Shown one piece after another: positions 48,141-56,577 of a DNA stretch of 64,000 nucleotides; the stretch's first letter is position 1; every line of letters begins with the position of its first letter. This stretch comes from an uncultured Pelagibacteraceae bacterium. Lineage in GTDB: Bacteria > Pseudomonadota > Alphaproteobacteria > Pelagibacterales > Pelagibacteraceae. The notes under the pieces were generated by a model. That model was given only the letters and a program-made list of their open reading frames with translations. It searched no databases and was not told the DNA's origin. The stretch lies in the NCBI GenBank assembly GCA_902617715.1, contig CACMXS010000001.1, forward strand, positions 33,361-97,360, given 5' to 3'. The position numbers and the translations under genes were made by a program.

Positions 48141-48731
48141 TTATATATAAAATGTAATTATGCTCAAAAGAAGAAGCCCTGACATAGCATAATTAAAGTA
48201 CTTAATAAATTTATCATTTGTCGCAAATTTCCTTAAGAATTTACCTATAAATGTCCATAACGTAATACTTGTCAAAGAAAATAAGAAGGCAAGAATTATT
48301 ACCTGAGTCGCATAATTAATATAATTTTCTCCTAATTCAACATATGTGGAAACTACAATAATTGCTACCATTACTCCTTTTGGATTTAAATATTGAAAAA
48401 GGAAAGTTTCGATAAACTTTACAGGATTTTCTTTTTTAGTATCATCTGAAGTATTCGATGATGCTATTTTATAAGCTAAATAAATCAAAAAAAGAGTGCC
48501 TAAATATTTTATGATAACTTGTATAATTGGAAAAAGTTTAAATACATTAATTAACCCGATAGTTAAAAAAATAACTAGTGATGTAAAACCTAGAGTAACT
48601 CCAAGAATATGTGGGATTGTTTTCGTAATACCAAAATTAAAACCAGAATAAGAGGCCACCACATTATTTGGCCCTGGTGTATAGGCTGTCACAAACCAAA
48701 ATAAAGCAATCGATAATATTTCTGGATGCAT
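48141..48731 (-). CDS. LysE-family amino-acid exporter
   Basis: FVTAYTPGPNNVVASYSG, FQYLNPKGVMVAI. Confidence 0.9.
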   Translation of the reverse strand: MHPEILSIALFWFVTAYTPGPNNVVASYSGFNFGITKTIPHILGVTLGFTSLVIFLTIGLINVFKLFPIIQVIIKYLGTLFLIYLAYKIASSNTSDDTKKENPVKFIETFLFQYLNPKGVMVAIIVVSTYVELGENYINYATQVIILAFLFSLTSITLWTFIGKFLRKFATNDKFIKYFNYAMSGLLLLSIITFYI

Positions 48732-48733
48732 AT

Positions 48734-49075
48734 TTAAGCTATCGGCAATCCATTCTCAGAATTTCTTGATGGATGGACTAAAATTACTTTACCTTCCTTA
48801 TCAATAGATCCTAAAATTAAAACTTGAGAAACTACTCCAGCAATATTTTTTTCAGCAAAATTGCAAACTCCAATTACTTGTTTACCTTTTAAATTGTCTT
48901 CGTTGTAGTAATGAGTAATCTGCGCTGAAGATTGTTTGATACCAATTTCTTTACCAAAATCAACTTCAACAACTAAAGAGGGTTTCCTTGCTTTTTCATT
49001 TTTTTTAACCGATATAACTGTGCCAACTCTAATATCAACTTTATCAAAAATATCGTATGTTATTTGTTCTTTCAT
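48734..49075 (-). CDS. csaA: CsaA-like tRNA-binding domain protein
   Basis: FDKVDIRVGTV, VVEVDFGKEIGIKQSSAQI, VCNFAEKNIAG. Confidence 0.9.
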   Translation of the reverse strand: MKEQITYDIFDKVDIRVGTVISVKKNEKARKPSLVVEVDFGKEIGIKQSSAQITHYYNEDNLKGKQVIGVCNFAEKNIAGVVSQVLILGSIDKEGKVILVHPSRNSENGLPIA

Positions 49076-49104
49076 AATGGCAGTATTTATAATAATTATT
49101 AGTT

Positions 49105-50295
49105 ATGAGTACAGAAATTAATTTAGAGGAATTACACAAAAATTCAGTCAAAATTTTAACTGACCTTATAGGTTTTAGAACAATTTCTGGAGAAGATAAT
49201 AGTGCTTTAATTAATTATTGTGAAGATTATCTCCATAAACTGGGGGCGACATCCTTTAAAACATTCGATAAAGAAAAAAAAAGGATAAATCTTTTTGCTA
49301 CTTTGAAATCAAAAAATACAAATGGTATCAAACCAATAATCTTATCAGGACATACAGATACAGTTCCAGTTTCAAAAAGTTGGAGTACAGATCCATTTAA
49401 AGCAACAATTAAAGGAGATAAGCTTTATGGCAGGGGTTCTTGCGATATGAAAGGATTTATTGCTTGCACTTTAGCTTTTGCGCCTATTTATGCTAAAACA
49501 AACTTAAACAGAGATATTCATTTTTCATTTACTTTTGATGAGGAAACGGCCTGTCTAGGAGCTCCAATATTAATTGAAGAATTAAAAAAAAGAAATATTA
49601 AAGATGGTATTTGTATTGTAGGTGAACCTACTAAAATGAAAATTATAGATGCTCATAAGGGTTGTTACGAATACACTACTCATTTTGAAGGATTGGCAGG
49701 TCACAGTTCAGCACCACACAAAGGCGTAAGTGCAGTTGAGTTTGCTACAAAATACGCAAACAAATTAATTGAGCTTAGAGACGATTTAAAAAAAAGGGCT
49801 CCAAAAGATTCTATTTTTGATCCTCCCTTTTCAACTTTACAAGTAGGAGGAATTTTTGGAGGAATTGCACATAATGTGATTGCAGATAAATGTTATATTA
49901 ATTGGGAAACAAGACCAGTTGTAAAAGAAGATGGGACATTCTTAAATAATCAAATTGATGCATATGCAAATGAAGTTCTTTTACCTGAAATGAAAAAGGT
50001 TTTTAAAAATTCAAAAATCACAAAAGAAATTATTGGTGAAGTCACAGGATTTGATCGTGTTGAAAAATCTGAAGCTTGTGAGTTAGTCTCAAGTTTAACA
50101 GGTGATAATTCAAGAGAGGTTGTGTCATTTGGAACGGAGGCTGGTCTGTTTCAAGAAATTGGTATTAGCACAGTAGTATGTGGCCCTGGATCTATTGAAC
50201 AAGCTCATAAAGTAGACGAATTTATTGAACTTAGTGAATTAAAGAAATGCATAAATTTCTTAAATGGTATAAAGTCTAAATCTATTTCTAATTAA
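49105..50295 (+). CDS. argE: Acetylornithine deacetylase (M20 family)
   Basis: ILSGHTDTVPVSKSWSTDPF, LYGRGSCDMKGFIA, FGTEAGLFQ. Confidence 0.9.
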   Translation: MSTEINLEELHKNSVKILTDLIGFRTISGEDNSALINYCEDYLHKLGATSFKTFDKEKKRINLFATLKSKNTNGIKPIILSGHTDTVPVSKSWSTDPFKATIKGDKLYGRGSCDMKGFIACTLAFAPIYAKTNLNRDIHFSFTFDEETACLGAPILIEELKKRNIKDGICIVGEPTKMKIIDAHKGCYEYTTHFEGLAGHSSAPHKGVSAVEFATKYANKLIELRDDLKKRAPKDSIFDPPFSTLQVGGIFGGIAHNVIADKCYINWETRPVVKEDGTFLNNQIDAYANEVLLPEMKKVFKNSKITKEIIGEVTGFDRVEKSEACELVSSLTGDNSREVVSFGTEAGLFQEIGISTVVCGPGSIEQAHKVDEFIELSELKKCINFLNGIKSKSISN

Positions 50296-50332
50296 AAATT
50301 ATTACGAAATCTTAATTAAATTAAAATTATAA

Positions 50333-51232
50333 ATGGGTAAAAAAAGTTCAAGAGATTTTATAGGCTATGGAAGTAAAGGAAAAAAAATCTCATGGCCTAA
50401 AAAAGCAAAATTAGCTCTTCAAATAGTTTTAAATTATGAAGAGGGTGGAGAGAATTCTATTCTAAATGGAGATAAATATTCTGAAACTTTTTTATCTGAA
50501 ATTATCGGCGCTAAAGCAATTAAAGGAAGGCATAAAAGTATGGAAAGTATATATGAATATGGATCTAGATCAGGTTTTTGGCGTTTAGACAGACTATTTA
50601 GAGAGAAAAAAATTCCAGTAACTATTTTTGGTGTGGGATTAGCATTAAAACAAAATCCTGATGTATGTAATGCAATTAAAAATGGCGACTATGAAATTGC
50701 AGCACATGGTTACAGATGGATAGACTACCAAGATGTAAAAAAAACAACTGAGAAGAAACATATGCAACTAGCCATCAAAACAATTAAAGATATTTTTGGC
50801 AAAAGACCATCAGGTTGGTACACAGGACGATGTAGCCCAAACACTAGAGATTTAGTATTTGATGATGGTGGTTTTTTATATGATAGCGACAGTTATTGTG
50901 ATGACTTGCCATATTGGGAATACAGAGGAAAAAAGAAACAACTAATTATTCCTTATACTTTAGATAATAATGATATGAGATTTGTTACAAATCAAGGATT
51001 CAATACAGGTGATCATTTTTATAATTATCTAAAAGATAGCTTTGATACTTTGTATGAAGAAGGAAAAACAAGCCCTAAAATGATGTCAGTTGGATTACAT
51101 TGTAGGCTAATTGGTAGACCGGGGAGAATTAAATCTTTAAAGAAATTTCTAGATTACGTTCTTAAATTTGATGATGTATGGATTTGTAAAAGAATTGATA
51201 TAGCCAAGCATTGGATTAAAAATTACTCATAA
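50333..51232 (+). CDS. puuE: Polysaccharide-deacetylase-fold allantoinase
   Basis: RDFIGYG...LQIVLNYEEGGENSIL, GSRSGFWRLDRLF, AAHGYRWIDYQ; directly upstream of allantoicase. Confidence 0.88.
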   Translation: MGKKSSRDFIGYGSKGKKISWPKKAKLALQIVLNYEEGGENSILNGDKYSETFLSEIIGAKAIKGRHKSMESIYEYGSRSGFWRLDRLFREKKIPVTIFGVGLALKQNPDVCNAIKNGDYEIAAHGYRWIDYQDVKKTTEKKHMQLAIKTIKDIFGKRPSGWYTGRCSPNTRDLVFDDGGFLYDSDSYCDDLPYWEYRGKKKQLIIPYTLDNNDMRFVTNQGFNTGDHFYNYLKDSFDTLYEEGKTSPKMMSVGLHCRLIGRPGRIKSLKKFLDYVLKFDDVWICKRIDIAKHWIKNYS

Positions 51233-51233
51233 T

Positions 51234-52217
51234 ATGAAAGAAAAAATAATATTTACTAACGGATTGATAGATTTAGCTCAACCAAGATTAGGTACTAAAG
51301 TAATCTATAAAACTGATGATTTCTTTGCATCTGCTCATAGAATTATTAGTCCAACTATTCCTGTATTCAAAGATGGTGTATTTGATAAACATGGAAAATG
51401 GATGGATGGATGGGAGTCTAGAAGAAAAAGGACTTTTGGACATGATTACATTATTTTAAAATTAGGTAAGCCAGGAAAAATTTCTAAAATTGATGTTGAT
51501 ACATCTCATTTTAATGGCAATCAACCATCAATGATCTCAATCGAGGGAGCGAATTCTAAAACAAAGAAAATCAAGCAATTTAAATGGATTTCAATTATTT
51601 CAAAAAAAAAGGTTAAAGCTAATTCTCATCACTTTTTTTCAGTAAAAATCAATAAGATATTTACTCACGTGAAATTTAATATTTTTCCTGATGGTGGTGT
51701 TGCTAGATTAAGATTGTATGGATCAATTGCTAAATCAAAAAAATCAAGAAATAAAAAAATTAATCTTGCATCACTGTTGGACGGAGCTTCAGTTATTGCT
51801 TGTAACAATGAACACTTTGGAAAAGCTGAAAATATTTTAGCTCCTGGTAAAGCAAAAAATATGGGTGATGGCTGGGAGACTAGAAGACGAAGAGTTAAAG
51901 GAAATGACTGGTTAATTTTGAATTCTATTGATGGAAAATCTATTGATAAAATTGAAATTTCAACTCATCATTTTAAAGGGAATTATCCTAGTTACTGTTC
52001 TTTACAAGCAGCTTATTTGACATCTAAAAGCTATAAACAAATTGTAAACTTATCAAATAAATGGAAATACTTATTAAAAAATACAAAATTATCAGCTAAT
52101 AAAACTCATAAATTTAAAAATACTTTAATGAAAAAAGAAAAAATCAATCATATTAAAATTAATATTTTTCCTGATGGTGGAATCTCTAGATTTAAAATTT
52201 TTGGTAAAAAAATATGA
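51234..52217 (+). CDS. alc: Allantoicase
   Basis: Two internal repeats (HFNGNQPSMISIEGA..NIFPDGGVARLRLYG and HFKGNYPSYCSLQAA..NIFPDGGISRFKIFG); WMDGWESRRKR. Confidence 0.93.
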   Translation: MKEKIIFTNGLIDLAQPRLGTKVIYKTDDFFASAHRIISPTIPVFKDGVFDKHGKWMDGWESRRKRTFGHDYIILKLGKPGKISKIDVDTSHFNGNQPSMISIEGANSKTKKIKQFKWISIISKKKVKANSHHFFSVKINKIFTHVKFNIFPDGGVARLRLYGSIAKSKKSRNKKINLASLLDGASVIACNNEHFGKAENILAPGKAKNMGDGWETRRRRVKGNDWLILNSIDGKSIDKIEISTHHFKGNYPSYCSLQAAYLTSKSYKQIVNLSNKWKYLLKNTKLSANKTHKFKNTLMKKEKINHIKINIFPDGGISRFKIFGKKI

Positions 52218-52717
52218 CAGATTTAATTATAAGACCAAAACCAATTACTAAAGAAAATTTTAAAAAGTTTGGTGATATGATTACAACTGCAAATATTAAA
52301 CCAATTGAAATTAATAATGGATATGCGAAAAGATATGATGGAATAGCAAATTTGGATACCAAAAAAGACAATGGTGAGTCTACGATTAGTATTTTTTCAG
52401 CTCTTAAAAGATCTTTTCCGATGAAAGTTGACATGATGGAAAAACATCCGCTTGGAAGCCAAGCTTTTATTCCTATGAAAGAAACTATTTTTTTAGCATT
52501 CGTAGCTCCTGAGGGGGATAAACCTGATTTAAATAAGATTGAGTCTTTCATCATTCCAAAAGGAATAGGTATTAATTATAATCCAGGTATTTGGCATTTC
52601 CCATTAATCTCAACAGAGGATATGAATTTTTTAGTTGTAGATAGATTGGGTGAAGGAGATAATTTAATTCTTCACGATCTCAATAATGAAAATATTACTT
52701 TAGAATTTAAAGTATAA
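52214..52717 (+). CDS. allA: Ureidoglycolate lyase
   Basis: FKKFGDMI, EKHPLGSQAFIPM, NYNPGIWHFPL; 4-bp overlap with alc. Confidence 0.92.
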   Translation: MTDLIIRPKPITKENFKKFGDMITTANIKPIEINNGYAKRYDGIANLDTKKDNGESTISIFSALKRSFPMKVDMMEKHPLGSQAFIPMKETIFLAFVAPEGDKPDLNKIESFIIPKGIGINYNPGIWHFPLISTEDMNFLVVDRLGEGDNLILHDLNNENITLEFKV

Positions 52718-52742
52718 AAGAACGATTGAGTTTTTTAAAAAC

Positions 52743-54179
52743 TTAATTATTCCAACCACCGACAGCTTTAACTTCTAAAAACTCTTCAAGACCATGTTCT
52801 CCAGCTTCTCGACCAATGCCTGAGTGTTTGAAACCACCGAATGGTGCATCAACAGCTATTCCAGCACCATTAACATCTACCATTCCTGATCTTAATTTTC
52901 TTGCAACTCTTTTAACCTTCTCTTTATCTTGAGTTTGAATATAATTCGTTAATCCATAAGGTGTGTCATTAGCAATTTGAATTGCTTCTTCTTCATTTTC
53001 AAAAGGCATAACAGATAAAACAGGTCCAAAAATTTCAGTTCTTGCAATTTCCATATTATTATTCACGTCAGCAAAAACTGTTGGTTTAACAAAATAACCT
53101 TTTTGTAAACCTTCTGGCTTACCAGGGCCTCCAGCAACTAATTTTGCACCTTCATCAATACCCTTTTTAATTAAAGTTTGAATTTTATTATACTGTGTTT
53201 CAGAAATCACAGGACCAATATGTTCTCCCTCTTTTTTGGGGTCACCAACTTCAAATTTTTCTGTATATTTTTTTAATCTTTCTACAGCTTCATTGTACAT
53301 AGATTTTTCAACAAGCATTCTAGTAGGAGCATTGCATGATTGACCTGAATTTCTAAAACATCTTAAGGCACCTCGCTCTATAGCATCAGGATCTGCATCT
53401 TTAAAAATAATATTAGCACCTTTACCACCTAGCTCTAAACTAACTCTTTTAAAATCTTTAGCAGCGTTTTGTGAAATAAGAGCTCCAGCACGTGTTGAGC
53501 CAGTAAATGAAATCATATTTATATCAGGATGACTTGTTAATGCGTCTCCAGTAGTAGCGCCGTCCCCATTAATTAAATTAAATACTCCTGAAGGGAAACC
53601 TGTTTCATCAATTAATTCTGCCAAAATCATTGATGACAAAGGGGCAAGCTCTGATGGTTTTAAAACCATTGTACATCCAGACGCTATTGCTGGCATCACT
53701 TTTAAACAAACTTGATTCATAGGCCAATTCCAAGGTGTTATTAAAGCACAAACACCTTTTGGTTCATAAATAAGTCTCTGATTAGGAGCGTGATCTCCTA
53801 ATGGTTTTTCAAACTCAAAATTCTTTAAGTACCTAATAAATGACTTAAGGTGAGCTGCGCCGGTCCCCGCTTGAAGTTTTGTTGCAAAATCTTTTGGGGC
53901 TCCCATTTCAGTTGTAATTGCCTCAGCAATATCTGCCCATCGTTTTTTATAATTTTCATAAAGTTTTTCTAGAAGTTTTATTCTCTCATCTTTTGATGAA
54001 AATGCCCAAGAGCTATAAGCTTCTTTTGCAGCACTTACAGCATGGTTAACATCTTCTTTGTTACCTAAAGATATTACTGCACAATTTTCTTCAGTTGCAG
54101 GATTTATTACTTTGATTTCTTCTTTACTTTTTGGTGTTACCCATTTTCCATCAATATAAAAATTTTTTTTATTTTCCAT
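52743..54179 (-). CDS. Aldehyde dehydrogenase family protein
   Basis: LITPWNWPMNQVCLKVMPAIASGCTMVLKPSE, FTGSTRAG, LELGGKGANIIF, NSGQSCNAPTRM. Confidence 0.95.
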   Translation of the reverse strand: MENKKNFYIDGKWVTPKSKEEIKVINPATEENCAVISLGNKEDVNHAVSAAKEAYSSWAFSSKDERIKLLEKLYENYKKRWADIAEAITTEMGAPKDFATKLQAGTGAAHLKSFIRYLKNFEFEKPLGDHAPNQRLIYEPKGVCALITPWNWPMNQVCLKVMPAIASGCTMVLKPSELAPLSSMILAELIDETGFPSGVFNLINGDGATTGDALTSHPDINMISFTGSTRAGALISQNAAKDFKRVSLELGGKGANIIFKDADPDAIERGALRCFRNSGQSCNAPTRMLVEKSMYNEAVERLKKYTEKFEVGDPKKEGEHIGPVISETQYNKIQTLIKKGIDEGAKLVAGGPGKPEGLQKGYFVKPTVFADVNNNMEIARTEIFGPVLSVMPFENEEEAIQIANDTPYGLTNYIQTQDKEKVKRVARKLRSGMVDVNGAGIAVDAPFGGFKHSGIGREAGEHGLEEFLEVKAVGGWNN

Positions 54180-54199
54180 AGCAGACTCCTATCCTTTCT

Positions 54200-55159
54200 T
54201 TATTTTTTTGCAAACAAATTAGTTATCTCATAAACTATAGTTGCAGCTGCTAAAGAAGTTACTTCTGCATGATCATAAGCTGGTGACACTTCAACTACAT
54301 CTGCTGAGATTAAATTCATTCCAGATAAACCTCGAATTACATTAACCATTTCTCTTGTGGTCATTCCTGCTATTTCTGGTGTGCCTGTTCCAGGTGCAAA
54401 AGCAGGATCTAATACATCTATATCAATTGATAAATACAAAGGGTTATTACCAACTCTTTTGCGAATTCTTTCGGCAATCTTATCTGTGCCCTCAGTCTGA
54501 AATTCATCACAATGAATTATCTTAAATCCAAAACTTTCATCATTTTTAATATCATTTCGACTATACAAAGGTCCTCTGATTCCTACATGCATAGAGGCAT
54601 CATCTAAAAATAAATTTTCTTCCCTAGCTCGTCTAAAAGGAGTTCCATGAGTATATGGTGCACCAAAATAAGTATCCCATGTATCCAAATGTGCATCAAA
54701 ATGAACTAAAGCAACAGGGCCCTTATTAATTTTATTAACTGCTTTTAATAAAGGAAATGCTATTGTGTGGTCTCCACCTAAACTTATTATGCCTCCAGTT
54801 TTTTTTAGTAAATCAGTTGCTCCATCCTCAATTTGTTTGATTGCTTCGTTAATATTAAAAGGATTGCATGCAATATCTCCAGCATCAGCAACTTGTTGGA
54901 CTTTAAAAGGCTCTACATCATAACTTGGATGATAATTTGTTCTTAAATGTCTTGAAGCTTGCCTTATACTTTGAGGACCGAATCTAGCCCCAGGTCGATA
55001 ACTTGTTCCAGCATCAAATGGTATCCCCACAATAGCTACATCACAATATTCAACATCTCTTAATTCTGGTAATCTTGCAAAAGTTGACGGTCCAGCGAAT
55101 CTAGGTACCTTAGTTCCACTTACTGGCTGAATAGGTTCTTTACTACTTTTTTTTTTCAT
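54200..55159 (-). CDS. speB: Agmatinase/ureohydrolase family (start reassigned to ATG at 55159)
   Basis: LGGDHTIAFPL, HFDAHLDTWD, SIDIDVLDPAFAPGTGTPE. Confidence 0.88.
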   Translation of the reverse strand: MKKKSSKEPIQPVSGTKVPRFAGPSTFARLPELRDVEYCDVAIVGIPFDAGTSYRPGARFGPQSIRQASRHLRTNYHPSYDVEPFKVQQVADAGDIACNPFNINEAIKQIEDGATDLLKKTGGIISLGGDHTIAFPLLKAVNKINKGPVALVHFDAHLDTWDTYFGAPYTHGTPFRRAREENLFLDDASMHVGIRGPLYSRNDIKNDESFGFKIIHCDEFQTEGTDKIAERIRKRVGNNPLYLSIDIDVLDPAFAPGTGTPEIAGMTTREMVNVIRGLSGMNLISADVVEVSPAYDHAEVTSLAAATIVYEITNLFAKK

Positions 55160-55213
55160 TATAAAAAGTCTATCACATTCTAACAATTTGGAATATCTTC
55201 AATAATACTAATT

Positions 55214-55936
55214 ATGAAATTATTTAAGTTAATTTTATTATGTTTATTTTTATTTTCAAATGCTTATGCAAATACAATTTATGATTTGATAAAAATACCT
55301 CATCTTGAAATTTATAATATTAAAACTGATAATAAGTTGAGATATTTATATGCTAAACAACCTTTTACAATTGGATTAGATAATAATATCAATTGTTTTA
55401 ATTCACGAAAAAAAGATTTAGAAAAAAAATACGTAATTATAGAAAAAAACCTAAGAAGATATTCAAAAGATTTTCTTAAAAAAATAAATCTAAAATATAT
55501 TGTTCTATGTGAAGATTTATCAATTTCAGGAATTGGAACAGCAGGTATTCCAGATAATATAATGAAAACTTTGATTGTAGATATTAAATTTAATGAAAAA
55601 TATTTTGAACGAGTACTTCATCATGAAGTATTTCATATTATAAATGACACATATAAAGAAATATTTGACAAAGAAATATGGTCCTCATTTAATCCTTCGG
55701 GATTTAATTATGCTAAATGCTCTACATGTACAAAAAAAATTGGTTTGGATACATATCTAAAAACGAATGGTTTCATTACAGAATATTCAAGATCTACTGC
55801 ATCTGAGGATATGGCTGAAGTATTTTCTCATTTAATGTATGGAAATATACCAGATGAAATTGACCCTATTTTAAAAAAAAAAATAGAGTTTATTAAAAAA
55901 GGTATTTCAAAAATTGATAAAAATTTTGTTTTATGA
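55214..55936 (+). CDS. Secreted putative zinc metallopeptidase
   Basis: Signal peptide and HHEVFH (HExxH) motif, downstream SEDMAEVFSHLM. Confidence 0.65.
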   Translation: MKLFKLILLCLFLFSNAYANTIYDLIKIPHLEIYNIKTDNKLRYLYAKQPFTIGLDNNINCFNSRKKDLEKKYVIIEKNLRRYSKDFLKKINLKYIVLCEDLSISGIGTAGIPDNIMKTLIVDIKFNEKYFERVLHHEVFHIINDTYKEIFDKEIWSSFNPSGFNYAKCSTCTKKIGLDTYLKTNGFITEYSRSTASEDMAEVFSHLMYGNIPDEIDPILKKKIEFIKKGISKIDKNFVL

Positions 55937-56577
55937 TTGAGAAAATTAAAGCCTCAACATCAGAAAAAATTATATTTATTTTCATTTTAATTCTAGGTTT
56001 ATTTTCACTAACTTCATTTCTTCTTTTAAAAGATAGATGCTTATTTGTTAAAAATTATGATCCTGAAAAAATTAAATTCAAAGATCCAAGTAATATTGCA
56101 ATTCTCAATGTTGGTTGTGGAAATGTGATTATTGAATTGTATCCAGAAATCTCCCCAAATGGAGTTGCAAGATTTAAAACTCTAATAAAATCAAAATCAT
56201 ATGATGATGTTGCTTTTCACAGAGTAATTAAAAATAAACTAGTTCAAGCTGGTGACTTAGAGTTTGGAAAAAAAGGTAATATTGATTACGGAAAAATTGG
56301 AACTGGAAAATCTGGCTTGGGCACTATCAAGTCTGAAATAGATAAAGAATTTGATTATTCAAAAGGAAGTGTGGGTTTAGCTAGAACTCAAAAATATAAT
56401 ACAGAAGATAGTCAATTTTTTATTATTCTTCAGGATGAACCATTATATGAGGGTGAGTTTACTCCAATAGGAAAAGTAATATATGGAATAAAAGTTTTAG
56501 AAAAAATAAAATATTTAGATAAGTCCGAATATGTGCTTAGACCTGATTTTATTAATTCATTAAGATTGTTTAATTAA
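55933..56577 (+). CDS. Cyclophilin-type peptidyl-prolyl isomerase, membrane anchored
   Basis: GVARFKTLIKSKSYDDVAFHRVI..VQAGDLEFG; DSQFFIIL. Confidence 0.88.
   Translation: MIEKIKASTSEKIIFIFILILGLFSLTSFLLLKDRCLFVKNYDPEKIKFKDPSNIAILNVGCGNVIIELYPEISPNGVARFKTLIKSKSYDDVAFHRVIKNKLVQAGDLEFGKKGNIDYGKIGTGKSGLGTIKSEIDKEFDYSKGSVGLARTQKYNTEDSQFFIILQDEPLYEGEFTPIGKVIYGIKVLEKIKYLDKSEYVLRPDFINSLRLFN

Noticed and set aside
52192-52554. 120 aa minus-strand ORF
   Set aside because: Antisense to alc/allA, which have clear family motifs
52729-52743. AGTTTTT-T-AAAAACT symmetry between allA and the aldehyde dehydrogenase gene
   Set aside because: Loop of one base and only A/T pairs in most of the stem; not a credible terminator
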